Position numbers and translations under genes: made by a program. The notes beneath the pieces were generated by a model that did not search any database, was not told the DNA's origin, and saw only the letters and a list, made by a program, of their open reading frames with translations. From Cokeromyces recurvatus (taxonomy: Eukaryota > Mucoromycota > Mucoromycetes > Mucorales > Mucoraceae): a stretch of DNA of 64,000 nucleotides. This document shows, in pieces, positions 12,314-25,058 of this stretch; position 1 is the first letter of the stretch, and each line of letters begins with the position of its first letter. Location of the stretch: positions 124,001-188,000 of the forward strand of contig NW_026251393.1 of assembly GCF_025118155.1 (NCBI RefSeq), given 5' to 3'.

Positions 12314-12718
12314 ATGCATATTTATTCATCTCGGTCGTCTACAACTACTACTACTTTATTTGCATCGACCTCGGTCAGTCGTCAAGAATGGGTAGACACA
12401 ATTGAAAAATACAGAATATTTTATTTGATAACCGAAATAATCTATCAAGTTTCAAAGGCAGCACATCAAGATAAGATCGATGATAGTAGTAGTAGTCATA
12501 CATCCTTCTCCACGAATCATTTACAAAAGCCTATAGTAACATATTATCTTTAAGTCTTTTTTTTTCTTAATTTCATATAATAGTGTAAGGTGATATTAAT
12601 GAAATTATAACTGGAAATAACATTCGATGTCCAACTGAAGAAGAAGCTATTTATTTTGTAATGAATAATCTTCAAACCAGGAATGAAACTACTTTTAGTG
12701 TTAAATTTACATGTAAGA
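12314..12718 (+). pseudogene. Possible gene fragment, loosely PH/RhoGEF-like
   Basis: A 79-codon frame (12314-12553) contains LFASTSVSRQEWVDTIEKYR, which resembles the last strand and helix of a PH domain in fungal Rho GEFs. A second open stretch (about 12594-12718) reads GNNIRCPTEEEAIYFVMNN in another frame, and an intron could join them if splicing starts in the AGT repeat near 12484. No upstream DH domain or downstream CNH domain is present, and the adjacent gene on the other strand starts within 50 bp. I consider it a remnant or a misread; the family hint is weak. Confidence 0.25.
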
Positions 12719-12765
12719 AAAAAAAAAAGATGTATTTATATAAATTTTTTAATAAAAAAAGAAAA

Positions 12766-14496
12766 TTAACGTCTTTTGAGTTGGTTATCTAATGTTCGTC
12801 TTTGTTGGCCAAGCCATGAACTGGGAGAAGCTCTACTGTTTACAATATCTTTGTTTGCCCTTCTTGACATATCATACCATGCAGAAATCATGAGTTGTTG
12901 TTCACGACGAGCTTGAACACGAGTCTCATTAAGTTGCTTTTTAAGCTTATCATTTTCTTCATCTCGAAGTGCTACTTCAGTTTTCAATGAAGCAATAGCT
13001 TCATCATATTTTGTTGCATCTTCTGTAGGTTTAGTATCTTTTAGCACCTTATCTTGTTGAACAATAAACTAAAGAATTAATTAATTAATTAGTATATATA
13101 TATACATATAAAGCCTCATGTTCTCTGTTACCTCTCTAGCTTTTTTTAATTTAATCTTATGCTCATGAAGCTCTTCTTGTAATTGAATAAGCTGCTTTTG
13201 CAATTGCGCGTTTTGTTGTTTAATCGGCTCATCATCTTTAGCTTCAAATGCAGCCAAGGAAGCCTTCATTTCACTATTTAATTTTTCCTTTTCTAACAAT
13301 AAATCTTTCTGTTCAATACTTTGACCTTGTAAAAGATCTTTTTCTAATAAGAGCTTGTTGATATCTTGTAATTGTTTCTTTGTCTGTTCTTCTAAATGTT
13401 TTGATTTCGTCTCCATCTCCATAAACTTATTTTGAAGATCTTCATCATCATTCCATCGACCATTCGCTATCTTTTCTTCATACTTACGTACAGTTTCATT
13501 CAATGATTTTATTTCTTTTTGAAGTTCAATTGTATGTAGACGTAATGATAATGTATTCGTTGATTGGTCAACAAGAGCATCAGGAATACCTTCTCGGATA
13601 CGCGCCATATCGCTTTGTAATATGTCACGTTCCTGTGATACTTCGAGATAACTCTTTTCAAATTTGTTCTTGAGACGGTTAGCATCATCAAGTAAATGTT
13701 GAAGCACAAGCACTTTTTGCCCACCACCTGCTGCTTTTTCTTCTTTAAGTTGCTTCACTTGTCGTTCAAGACGTCTCTTGGTTAATTTTCTAAAGATATG
13801 AAAAAAAAATATTTTAGATATAAAAGCTCCCTTTTTTTTTCTTTTGAACAAATGTATTTACAATTCTGTAACATTAGTTTCCTTCAAGGAGTCTTCTAGT
13901 GAATCATTTAAATCATATTCGTCAATCTCCATATCATCCGTATTTCCTGTTGTTTCTCTTTGTGACAAAGGTCTATCCACTGCATTTGCTACTATTTGTT
14001 AAATAAATAATACATGTTAAATAAAAAGGTAATATGATTTGAATCAATAAAAAAAAAATTTACAACCAAGCTGAGCTTCTTGAAGATGATCTTCTAAAGC
14101 TTGAATTCGCTCATAATCTCTTTCTTTATCAGCTTCCATCATTTGAATCTTTTTGTTGGCTTGATCAAGATCATATTTAATTTTGTTCTTCTCGCGAACC
14201 AACTCACTATTCTCTGTCTCTAATGAAGCCACTTGTTCCTTATAAGAATCCATCAGGGTCTTGAAGGCCATAATATTACGATATTCTGCCTCAATTTTTT
14301 GACTATGTTCACTTATTTGATGATTTTGTTCTTCTAAAGTTTTTACTTGTCTTCTCAAGTCTGCTGTTTCCTCTAGCTTCTTTTTATATTTTTCAATCAC
14401 ATTTTCCGCTTTCTGAAGTTTTTCTGCTGTATGACGATGTTCATCTAACTGATCCTTTAATTTGACTGCTTGTTCTGCATACTTTGTAAGATCGTC

Positions 14497-14527
<31 letters not shown>

Positions 14528-15783
14528 TGTGTTGGGAAATCTCGAATGTCTTTTTCTATTTCTTTTTTTTACTTTTCTACCTTGCGCTTTAATTCTTTGA
14601 TCTTTTGACTTTGTTCGTCTAATTTTCTTTCTTGTTCTTGACGCATATCTTCATTTCTTTGTCTAAAAAAAAAGAAAAGAAAGGTTTCATATTAATATGA
14701 CAGTTTGAATAGACTATGTGACCTATTTTACAAGTCCTGTTTTAGGTGTTCAATTTCTGTTCTCATAATAAAATCAGCTCTGCCTGTTTCGTTTGCTTGT
14801 GCGACAGCTATATCCATATCCTTTAATCTTGCTTGTAAATCTTGTTTTTCATTTTCTAATTTATCCTATCAAGTTAAATATGAGCATGATTTCTCTTAGT
14901 GTTGACTTTAAAGGGGACCTACATATTTTGTTAAGAGTTCTGAATGTTTATCGATCAATTGTTTATTTTGTATCTCAAGCTCTTCCTTTTCTTTTGAAAT
15001 TCTAGACAGTTCATTTTGAGATACAAATGTACCGTCTTCATACGAATTGTGTTGGGTATAATTGTCAGAAACCATTCGAGGTTCCATAGGTTGATCGTCT
15101 CTAGTATATTTCATGATCTATACAAAAAAAGGGCTTAGCTTTACATGATACATACATATACATTTAGCTTACCTCATCAATAAAATGCATCAGGTTTTCT
15201 TGACTGATACTACTCAATTGAGTAATTCTTTGAATATATTCACTATTATTTGGACAGCAAACAGCAATATACAAAATGTATTTACATAATTGAATGATTT
15301 CGCGAGTATCCGCATCCTTGGCAATTGCATTCAAATTAACTTCAGGTAATTTTGAAAATGAAATACCGAGTTTTTCTTCATAATAACGTGATACTAATTT
15401 ATATAGTTTTTTTAAATTGTTAATCTTTAATACCCAATTATCTCCAACATCAGTTGATCGAATAAGTTTGAACCATTTATGATCACTAGGAAAAAAGAGA
15501 GAGAGAGAGAGGGAGGGAGAGAGAGAGGAAGAAAATGTTAAAACATGCATAAAGCTTTTTATTTAGTATTTACATGTTTGAAACAACTTCAAAAAGTGTA
15601 ATGCCATCGGATAATTGTTGAATGTGAGTAACTGGGTGTGAAATGCCATCAAATGAATTTAACTACATTTAACAATGTTCATTAAATTATTTTCTTTTTC
15701 TTTTTTTTCTCTATATATATTATTATTACCCATAAAATAATGGCAGCTTCAGGACTCCCTTCAGCCTCAGCAATTCTCATCAT
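12766..15783 (-). CDS. Hook-family dynein/endosome adaptor
   Basis: Ten exons close in phase to 797 aa: 15783-15730, 15662-15574, 15485-15173, 15117-14923, 14865-14732, 14662-14581, 14499-14064, 13991-13862, 13789-13132 and 13068-12766. Residues ~1-150 form the calponin-like HOOK domain: ILWLNSFDGISHPV, TDVGDNWVLKINNLKKLYKL (the family signature is VGDNWxLKxxNLKK) and LPEVNLNAIAKDAD. The remaining ~640 residues are almost continuous coiled coil rich in Glu, Lys, Gln and Leu. Hook proteins link early endosomes to dynein-dynactin through this layout, and filamentous fungi use them for long-range endosome transport. The start is at tandem ATGs (15783 and 15780). The C-terminal tail (ISAWYDMSRRANKD) is a conserved helix of Hook proteins. 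Confidence 0.88.
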
Positions 15784-16533
15784 GTTAGAGAAATGGGCCC
15801 GAAATTATTTAAATTATAAATTTTTTGTTGTTAAAGAAAAAAAAATTAAAAAATAAAAATAAAAATAAAAAATAAAAATAAAAATAAAAGGTAAAGCTAA
15901 AATTAATTAAAGGAGCAATAACAAAATTATCCAATCAAAATCATGCATTTTAATCATAGTCTTTAAACAGGCACGAGATTTTTCTCTGAAATAGTAACAT
16001 TTTGATATTTTTCCGTTCTTTTAATATGCAAAATACCACAACATAATGGGCTATTAAGTTTATTGATATTAAAATTAGTTTTCAAGTTATATAACTCGTA
16101 CTCACTACTAACATGTAGAATAAGAATTCCTTTCTTTTGAAGGACAGATGTTCTATTTTTACGTTAGATGTAACCATTAAAGCAAACATAGTAACTACTT
16201 GAATTGTAATAAGCTAGAATAGTTTCTAATTGTTGGAGGTTATGTTATAAAATACTAAAATAAGGATCTATTAAAGAATTCATATCTATTTTAAAATAAT
16301 GTTTATATTGTCTATGTATCTATTTTACCCTTAATTACGTATTGAATATTCTTGTAGTCGCGTTCACTTGTAAGGTGCGTTTTATTAAAATTGAAACTAC
16401 TGCCCATAGTGGTTTTTTAGTCTGAATTTAAAGTATACAAAGAACAAAGTATTAAATAGAAAAAAGAAGATACAAAATTTTGTTCATAAATAATACACAA
16501 AACACAAAATACAAAAATGAACTTTTCCCTTTG

Positions 16534-16578
<45 letters not shown>

Positions 16579-16643
16579 CTATAAATAACAACAATAATAA
16601 TAATAACAGCCTTTTTTTTTTGTTTTTTCCTTTCGATTTCTTT
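15784..16643. other. Intergenic region with T39 tract
   Basis: This is upstream of the Hook gene and downstream of the small Cys protein. It includes an A-rich AAAAT repeat (15837-15890) and a pure T39 tract (16536-16574). No ORF or RNA gene is recognised. Confidence 0.5.
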
Positions 16644-16954
16644 TTAAACCCTTCGACACTCCATATATGTTTCTGTGGGGTCCATAGGTAATGCACAATA
16701 AAATCCTAGTTTTTGCATTTGTGAAAACATTTGGGTATCTATTCACAAAGATCAATAATCTAATTTTTGATATTTAAATACATGCATATCTATTATACTT
16801 TACAATCCAACTTGAGCTTTACACACTCCTTTTCACCAGTTAAAGATTGACGGCAAAGTGTTTGCTCTTTTTGATCAATTGTATATTCATTACCTGGTGC
16901 AGCATTTACAAATGTATCCAGACGAGCGAGTTCATTCTCGGTATTAATAGGCAT
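16644..16954 (-). CDS. Small uncharacterised Cys-containing protein, 81 aa
   Basis: Two exons (16954-16804 and 16738-16644) join in phase through a 65-bp intron. The protein begins MPINTENELARLDTF and ends YMECRRV. Four cysteines occur as two pairs: C-x9-C within LCRQSLTGEKECVKL, and C-x12-C within FYCALPMDPTETYMEC. The paired spacing and small size recall mitochondrial CHCH-type proteins, but the spacing does not match CX9C/CX9C exactly, and I cannot name a family. The intron phase match and lack of stops support a real gene. Confidence 0.5.
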
Positions 16955-17272
16955 TATGTATGTATATATATCTAATCTTATAAGTTTTCTTATATTATTA
17001 TTTCATATTTATATAAAGGATCTACCTCAAAGTGTAAAGTCAAATAAGAAAAAGAAAAGAAGAATGTTCATTTTGTTTTTTTTCTATTTTGTTTTTTAAA
17101 TTGTCGGATATTGAAGTTAACAACATCATCATCATCATCATCAAGCACTAATATTTAAACCTCCACCCTGGGTCTAATTTTCTATCACATGAAGTAATTA
17201 TTGGCTGTTTTACTTCAGCACTGACGTTATGCAAAAATAAGAAATTTTATTAAGTCATTTTTATGATGTTGG
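16955..17272. other. Short intergenic spacer
   Basis: AT-rich spacer between tandem minus-strand genes, with an ATC repeat (17126-17143). Nothing else is seen. Confidence 0.5.
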
Positions 17273-18310
17273 TTATTGTTTTTCAAACCGAAGGAAATCA
17301 ACTGCAATTTCTACATTTTTCTTTTTATGAAATTTGTACATCATTGGTACATCAAACTATAATGAGGGTAATGAATTAGTTTTTTTTTTTCTTTTTTTTC
17401 TTTTTTGCTTTTTAAACCTTTAATTCTGCTACAACTTCAAAACTCACACCCCATTCTTTTGCCTTTTTTTCAATATGCTAAATATGAAAAAAAAAAAAAC
17501 CCATTTAATAAAATTAAATTTTATAATCAAGTTTAATACTTACATCCCTTGTAGAGGTTTTGTGTAAAGAATATACGGATGTGTTTGCAATCTGTGAAAG
17601 GCAAAAAAAAAAAAAAAAAAATTAATGACATTTGAATTCTCTGAAAAAAAAAATAATAATATTGCATGTCTTTAACCACTGACCTCTATTGCCTTTTTTA
17701 ACAATAACATGTCAATCCCTTTATTATTTTTTGTACCAAAAGGTGGATTCATAATAATAGTGTCTAATTTTCCTTTAAATCCATCTAATGAACAAGTACT
17801 TAGATCAACATTAACAAAATCAACATCGACTTCAAAGGTTTCACAATTCTCCTGTGCAATCTTTATAGCATCAGGATCAATATCAAATCCAATACTATAA
17901 CTAATTTTTTTTTATACATGCAATGTTGTTTTGTGAACAATCAGATATTTTTTTTTTGGAAAGAGGAATGGGATTACCTTGCACCAAGAATATTAGCAGC
18001 TATACTTAAAATACCACAACCACTACCAAAATCACCAATGGCTTTATCCTCAATATCATTATAGACTGTATCTGCTGTATAAAGCATTCTTGCAGCTAAA
18101 TGAGGAGTAGTTGGGTATTGTTCAAATTGAATCTTGGGTTCATCTATTTTTTTTTTAAAAAAAAAAAATGAAATAAAAAAAAACGGGTGGATAGAGGAAG
18201 AAAGAGAAAAAAAAAGTCTTAATAGAGAATTGAAAATATTCAACAAGATCAATCATGTTACCAAACACTTCGCAGTCTTGTAATATACTTTCTAATTCTT
18301 TTAATTTCAT
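17273..18310 (-). CDS. METTL5-type 18S rRNA N6-adenosine methyltransferase
   Basis: Six exons join in phase to 207 aa, the usual METTL5 length (~209 aa): 18310-18262, 18143-17978, 17900-17684, 17591-17544, 17477-17418 and 17356-17273. METTL5 installs m6A on 18S rRNA with its partner TRMT112. Visible landmarks are MKLKELESILQ at the N-terminus, EQYPTTPHLAARMLY, the SAM-binding loop GDFGSGCGILSIAA, FDIDPDAI, and the catalytic NPPF motif in IIMNPPFGTKNNKGIDM. The end MYKFHKKKNVEIAVDFLRF matches the family tail. Introns are 58-119 bp and one acceptor lies in a poly-T/A run. Confidence is high because the chain is collinear with METTL5 from end to end. Confidence 0.93.
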
Positions 18311-21300
18311 TAAATTGTCATGTCCTTTTTTTTTTTTTTTTTTCCTATTAAAAAAATATGTATATTTATACAGATATTTATACATTATTATGATTCATTG
18401 TCGTGGCTTAAAATTAAAAAAAAAAAAAAAAAGCTTCGAGAAATACATGGAAGAAAATCTTCCCCGCGATTTAAAAAAAAACAATAAAGTTCATCATGTA
18501 CCTCGCACATTTATTATTATTATTTTGACAGTAAAAGTGATAAACCCATTCATGTTTATATATCGGAGTTAGTACATAAATGCTGTAGATTGGGTGATTA
18601 CCATGTGCGTTACACTATAATAAAAATCTTCATTATCAAAAGGAGGACTTGAAAGAAGTTATTAATTTGTCAATCTTTTTTCTTTTTCTTTTTTAATTGT
18701 CTAAAATCAATGAGAATAAGTGTTCCATAGTGTATTACACGTGTGGTTTATTCTTTTTTTAGAGGAAACTATTTCTTTTTTCTCCCGTACAACTAGATGT
18801 CAATTCAAAAAAAAAAAAAAAAATACTAAAAAAGGGAATACTTTGACAGCTTCCCTTAGTTAAGTATTATTACTAAATCGATCCTCATTTATAGGATGAA
18901 TACTCAACATGTTTAATGCATGGTGACACGATTCTATTTTAAATGATTTTTACTAGTTTATAAAATTGGCTTTTATTATGATGATGATGATGATGATTAT
19001 AATTGTTATTATGTAATATATAGATTTAAATGCATTGAATTGTAGTATGGAACAAAAACAAAAAAAAACCAATTATTATGAACGTGAATTTTTATGTAGA
19101 GACTTTTTTTTTGTAGATTTATGATGACGTATGATAGAGAATGAAGATATGCATGTATAAGTTTTGAACAAGCCAAACTAAATCAAGTAGAATGGAATAA
19201 AGACCAAAGGTAGAAGAAAAAAGTTAACGCTTTACCGGAGCAGGATAAGGTCTTGGAAGAGCAGGCTTTGTGGGTCTATCTGGTGGCATGATTTGAATGA
19301 TAAAAATAAGATGAATTTAAATTGTAATAATAATAATAATAATAAAAAAGAAAAGAATCGAAAAATCTTCTATTATTTATATATTGATTGAATTGTTACA
19401 CTAAAATGGGAGTTTCTTTTATGAACAAGATTGTCTCCTGTATGTAGATTGTGTATCCAATACTTTATTTATTTATTTATTTATTTTTATTAGGAAAGAA
19501 AGAACACAGAATATTCTTTATTTTATAAAATGAATAAAGTCTTTATTTTCAATTCTGTTTCGAATTTGAAGTGATGATTCAGCATTTGTATCACTGTTTG
19601 ACAGAGCCTTTTTTTTTTCTTCTTGTCAAAATTTTATTACTTATTAAACTGCCCCATTCATATTTAAAATGTATCAAACAAGTTAGCCGCCCAAAACTTT
19701 ATTATTATTTTTCACACATCTCTTCAAAACTATAATGGCCTTATTAAACAATAAAAATGAAAAAAAAATATAAGAAAATAAAAAAAAATTTTGCTTAACT
19801 GACAACAAAATATAAAATGATGTCCATCTCTTTAATGTACCATTTATTGTTCTTTTTTTAATCTATAAATTATATAATTTAATTCATTATTATAGACTAT
19901 AATTATTCTATTTGTTTTGTTTATATGTATGTATGTATATATTCATACATTTACGTATACATGTATTCATATATGTATATGTATAAATATAGAATTTTGT
20001 TTCACTAATTAAAATTCATTTTCTTTATCAACAATAACAACAAAAAAAAAAGATTTACTCCTTTCCCCTAAAACTATATTTTATTCTCGTTGTTGGGTGT
20101 ATTTAAAAGTTTTTTTTTTTTTTTTTTACTCATCAAGGGAATAACAAGCTGAAATTAAAGTTAAGCTAGCTAAGCCAATAAGAAACTCGTATTTGTTTTG
20201 ATTCAGGAACAAAAAAAAAAAAAAAAGAAAGGTTCTCATTTTGAGAAAGCTGCAAACAAAGATATATTTTGATAATGGTACATTATTTTCCCTTCTTTCA
20301 GAAAATAATTAAAAGGTTTTCTTTATGTAAACAAAATGAATCAAATGAGAATAAATATCATTTTTTAAAAAGGAAACAATGATTGCTTAGGATGAATATT
20401 TTATTAGAGGGAAATAAGAATGAATAAATGACAAAAAGAGAAAAATAAAAAGATAGCATATCTTGATTTATTTTTTAACACAAAATAAAAAAAAAGGTCA
20501 TTTACTATTATTTATGAACACTATTCATGTAGATTGACTATTATATAATGGACCAATATAATAATAAAAACGTCATGAATTATAAGTATATGAATTTACA
20601 TCATATACATGTATATAAAAGACATCTTCTTTATTATTTCCTAATAGGTCTTTATTAAATCATTGATGAAACCTTTTTAATAATTCAATGATCAACAAGT
20701 GATGATAATTAGCATAAATAATGTCCTCCTTCCACAAATATAGATATATACATAGATATATATATATACAAACAATTTGGATGTATATGATAATCATAAG
20801 CTATTGAATACGAGCCTTATATTTGATTGTTATTCAAAGGAATATATATTATTTATAAACTACATTTGATTCTACTATAAAAATTGATATAAAGAGTACA
20901 AGCAGCTAAAAAAAAAAAAAGAGCCTATTAAACAATGCATTTGTATATAAACAAAAAAGGAGTGATAAAATGAATCATCAAAACAAGTCATTGAGAGGAT
21001 TGTTATTGAAAGTTTGTTTGTTTGTTTATCTATCAATCATCTCCAATGAAATTATTACGAGATTTTTCATAGATTGTTGTCTTTCTTCTTTTCTTTTTTT
21101 TCTTTTTTACAGGGAAAAGGGTAGATTTTAATTACTTTATGGAATATCATGAATCGTCTTCTTTAACACTGAAAAGTAGAATTCTTTATATACATGTATA
21201 TACATATATAGTGGGATAGAAAACGAGTAAAAATTATACTGTATATAACTTGTTGATATTATGTCTATCAATATGCTAACATAGCTAGACGACTTAGCTA

Positions 21301-23035
21301 ATGTTTATTCCTTGGTAATTTTTTTTTTCATATCACACAAACATGATACATTTATATATTATTTCTTATAAAAAAAAAGGGTTTGTTTATAAACGACACA
21401 TTTGTATAATACATGAAACTGGGAAAAAAAAATTGAATAGTAATGGTTTAACAGTCCGACATCATGGTTAAATAACATGCACTCACTCACTCATTCTACT
21501 AAAATCATATACGTTTGCTAACTTGAATAAAGTCAATACAAGAAACTACTGTATCTAATGAGTCACATTAATTGAAACATAGCCCTTATTATCATTCATA
21601 CACACATGTATAACAAATTTCAACTATTTAGAGTGGGAGTGAGGAGAGGGAAAAAAAAAAGCAATTTTAACCTAACCTTACGTTGAGCACATTTTATTTT
21701 TTATTTTTTTTATTTTTTCACTTTATGTTGTTAATAACAAGATAACAGAAACACGATACTTACAATACCGAATGTTAATTTTGGAAGCTTTATACATTTA
21801 CAAGATTGCCGTATATACAAATTTTCTGTAATTACTTCAAAATGGTATAAATATAAAGTGTTAGTTACTTTTAAATCAATCAGCCTAATGTAACAAGTAA
21901 TTTTTATGACACAGCGTTGGTCAATTTGAAAGAATCCAGGGAGGGCAGGCAGGCAGGCAGGCAGGGATTTTTTTTCCCCAGTTATAAAAAATGAAAAAGC
22001 ATTGATAACTAATAAAAGTGTATTGTACACACTACTTTGTCGGAAGAAAATGAAAGCCTACAAAAATAAACTCCATTCACATCATATTATGGCTAAAGAT
22101 TAATAATGAAGGACCAGGATGGAAACACTGACGACTAACGATTATCTATTAAAATAAAATAAAGAGAAAATACTTGAATTCATAAAATACAGGCTTTATT
22201 ATAACATATCAAAATCTTGGATATATATATACATATACATATATTTATTTATATATATTTACCATCGCTGATACTTTACAAAGTAAGATTTTGATAATTT
22301 AGTCTACTACTACTTTTGTTGCAGTAGATGTCAAGGGAGTAACAAAAAAAAGTGGTAGTAGTAATACAATTTTTTTTTTTTTTTTTTTTTTTGGTTAGGA
22401 AACCTTCGGAATAAGATATCCGAGGACATGAATGGGTACTACCAGAATCTACAGCTTCACCACTTTTTAACTTTTTTTAAGATTTGATAAGAAAATTGGG
22501 GGGGGGAGGAGGAGGAGAGAGAAGGGAGGAAGGGAGAGAGAGAGGGAGGGAGGGAATAACAAGCAGCAGCAGCAGCAGTTTTCTCCTTCTTCTTCTCATC
22601 TTTTTATATAATGAAAATAATCTTTTTTTATGACTTGCGTGTTATTAATAGGGAAACTTTAATTCCACATCTATTGTCTATGTTCATCTCGATATATTGA
22701 GTCAAATATCATGATTACGACAAAATTATCTATTAAAAATAAAAACGATTATATTAACTCAAATTTTCTACAGTGGTATCATCTATGAAAATAAAAAATA
22801 GAAATCCTTCTTTCCATAATTACATAATAACAACAAAGTTTTATTTATTTTTATTATGATTATTATTACTAACAAATATATATGAAATTTATATTTAGCA
22901 AAGTGATGACGATATATGATACAGTGGAAAAATAAAAAAAAAAAAGGAAGAGAGACGATGAATGATGAATACATATATATTTCTGTGTTTGTTTGTTTGT
23001 TTAAGAAGCTATACAACAAACTATGTAATCATATT
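18311..23035. other. 4.7-kb region with no recognised gene
   Basis: It runs from the METTL5 5' end to the HSP70 stop codon. No frame longer than about 100 codons exists; the 99-codon frame at 21731-22030 (-) has no recognisable domain. A 21-codon ORF at about 19227-19289 (-) reads MPPDRPTKPALPRPYPAPVKR and contains a possible donor GTAAAG, so it could be a first exon. Other content is long A/T runs, ATG repeats (18979-18995), TTTA repeats (19462-19486), ATAT microsatellites (19923-19990, 20745-20770, 22214-22255), (GGCA)n near 21942-21965, a purine tract and an AGC repeat. I could not find tRNA or snRNA genes by eye. Confidence 0.5.
22498..22578. repeat. 59-nt pure purine tract plus (AGC)5
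   Basis: 22498-22556 is uninterrupted G/A (GGA and GGGA units). It is followed at 22562-22578 by five AGC units. It lies about 460 bp beyond the HSP70 stop codon. Such tracts can form triplex or slipped structures. Confidence 0.8.
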
Positions 23036-25058
23036 TTAATCAACTTCTTCAACAGTAGGTCCATTATCATGACCACTACCACCACCAGGAGCAGCACCAG
23101 GGAATCCACCAGGGGCACCACCACCGGGGGCACCACCAGCACCTTGATACATCTTCATCATAATAGGGTTAGCAATCTCTTCTAATTCCTTTTGACGTGA
23201 TTCATATTCTTCCTTGGAGGCCTCTTGAGAATTGTCTAACCAGTCAATCGCTTCCTTCACTGCTTGATTCAATTTTTCTTTATCAGCTGCATCTAATTTA
23301 GATGCCACGTTCTCTTCTTGAAGTGTATTACGCAAGTTATAGGCATAGGATTCTAATCCATTCTTGGCTTGAATACGTGCAGCAGCCGCTTCATCTTCGG
23401 CCTTGTATTTTTCAGCATCATTCACCATACGTTCAATCTCTTCCTTCGAGAGACGACCCTTATCGTTTGTAATGGTGATCTTATTGGATTTACCCGTGGT
23501 TTTATCAAGGGCAGAGACATTCAAGATACCGTTTGCATCTACATCGAAGGTCACCTCAATTTGAGGGACACCACGTGGAGCAGGTGGGATACCTGTTAAT
23601 TCAAATTTACCAAGCAAGTTATTATCCTTTGTACGAGCACGTTCACCTTCAAAGACTTGAATCAGGACACCTGGTTGATTATCAGCATAGGTAGAGAAAA
23701 TTTCTGATTTCTTGGTGGGGACGGTTGTGTTACGCTTGATGAGGGGGGTCATGACACCACCTGCTGTTTCAATACCGAGGGAGAGAGGAGCGACATCCAA
23801 GAGCAAGAGAGAATCGGTCTTTTCAGATGTGTTACCTGTCAAGATAGCAGCTTGAACAGCGGCACCGTAGGCAACGGCTTCATCAGGGTTGATGGATTTG
23901 TTAGGGTCCTTGCCATTAAAGAAGTCAGAGACCAACTTTTGAACCTTAGGGATACGTGTAGAACCACCCACGAGGACGATATCATGAACTTGAGACTTAT
24001 CAATCTTGGCATCACGAAGGACCTTCTCGACTGGTTCCATCGTCTTACGGAAGAGATCTTGGTTCAATTCTTCAAAGCGAGCACGCGTTAAGGAAGTATA
24101 AAAGTCCATACCTTCAAAGAGGGAGTCGATCTCGATCGTCGTTTGAGCAGCAGAGGATAAGGTACGTTTAGCTCGTTCACAGGCAGTACGAAGTCGACGT
24201 ACAGCACGAGCATTCCCTGACATATCCTTTTTAAATTTACGCTTGAACTCTTGCATAAAATGATCTACAAGACGATTATCAAAGTCTTCACCACCCAAGT
24301 GAGTATCACCCGCTGTAGCCTTGACCTCAAAGATACCATCTTCAATCGTCAAAAGTGAGACATCAAAGGTACCACCACCCAAATCGAAAATCAAGACATT
24401 CGTCTCTGATTTTGCTTGTTTATCTAAACCATAGGCAATAGCAGCTGCTGTGGGTTCATTAATGATACGAAGTACATTTAAACCAGCAATTGTGCCAGCA
24501 TCCTTTGTAGCTTGACGTTGTGAGTCATTAAAGTAAGCAGGAACTGTGATAACGGCTGCATCGACTTTACCACCTAAATAAGCCTCTGATGTCTCTCTCA
24601 TCTTTGTAAGGACCATGGATGAGATTTCTTCAGGTGTAAATGTCTTGCTTTCACCCTTGTAATCGACTTGAATACTTGGTTTGCCTCCCTTGTCAATCAC
24701 CTTGAAAGGCCAATGCTTCATATCAGCTTGAATTTCATGATCATTGAAACGGCGACCAATCATACGTTTAGCATCAAAGACAGTGTTATGAGGGTTCATC
24801 TAATCATGATAACAAAAAAAAAATTATATGTAAGAAATATATATATACATATATGTATTTATATGTGTGTATATAACTTACAGCCACTTGATTCTTTGCG
24901 GCATCACCAATAAGACGTTCAGTGTCGGTGAAGGCGACATAAGAAGGAGTTGTACGGTTACCTTGATCATTAGCGATAATTTCAACACGATCATTTTGCC
25001 ATACACCTACACAGGAATAAGTAGTACCCAAATCAATACCAACAGCGTTTTTAGACAT
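23036..25058 (-). CDS. Cytosolic heat-shock protein 70 (SSA type)
   Basis: Two exons, 25058-24882 (59 codons) and 24799-23036 (587 codons plus stop), encode 646 aa. The protein is a complete Hsp70: [16 protein letters not shown] at the N-terminus, [28 protein letters not shown], the interdomain linker [14 protein letters not shown], a Gly/Ala/Pro-rich C-terminal segment and the terminal EEVD that binds TPR co-chaperones, marking it as cytosolic or nuclear. It folds nascent and stress-damaged proteins using ATP. Codon use is more GC-rich than in neighbouring genes, as expected for a highly expressed gene. An HSE-like element lies about 170 bp upstream. The start is fixed by the conserved [12 protein letters not shown]. 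Confidence 0.97.

Noticed and set aside
21731..22030. 99-codon minus-strand frame in the gene-poor region
   Set aside because: No domain, no splice continuation, includes GGCA repeat; expected by chance at this length.
23369..24091. Plus-strand frames opposite HSP70
   Set aside because: Antisense shadows of strongly codon-biased HSP70 exons.
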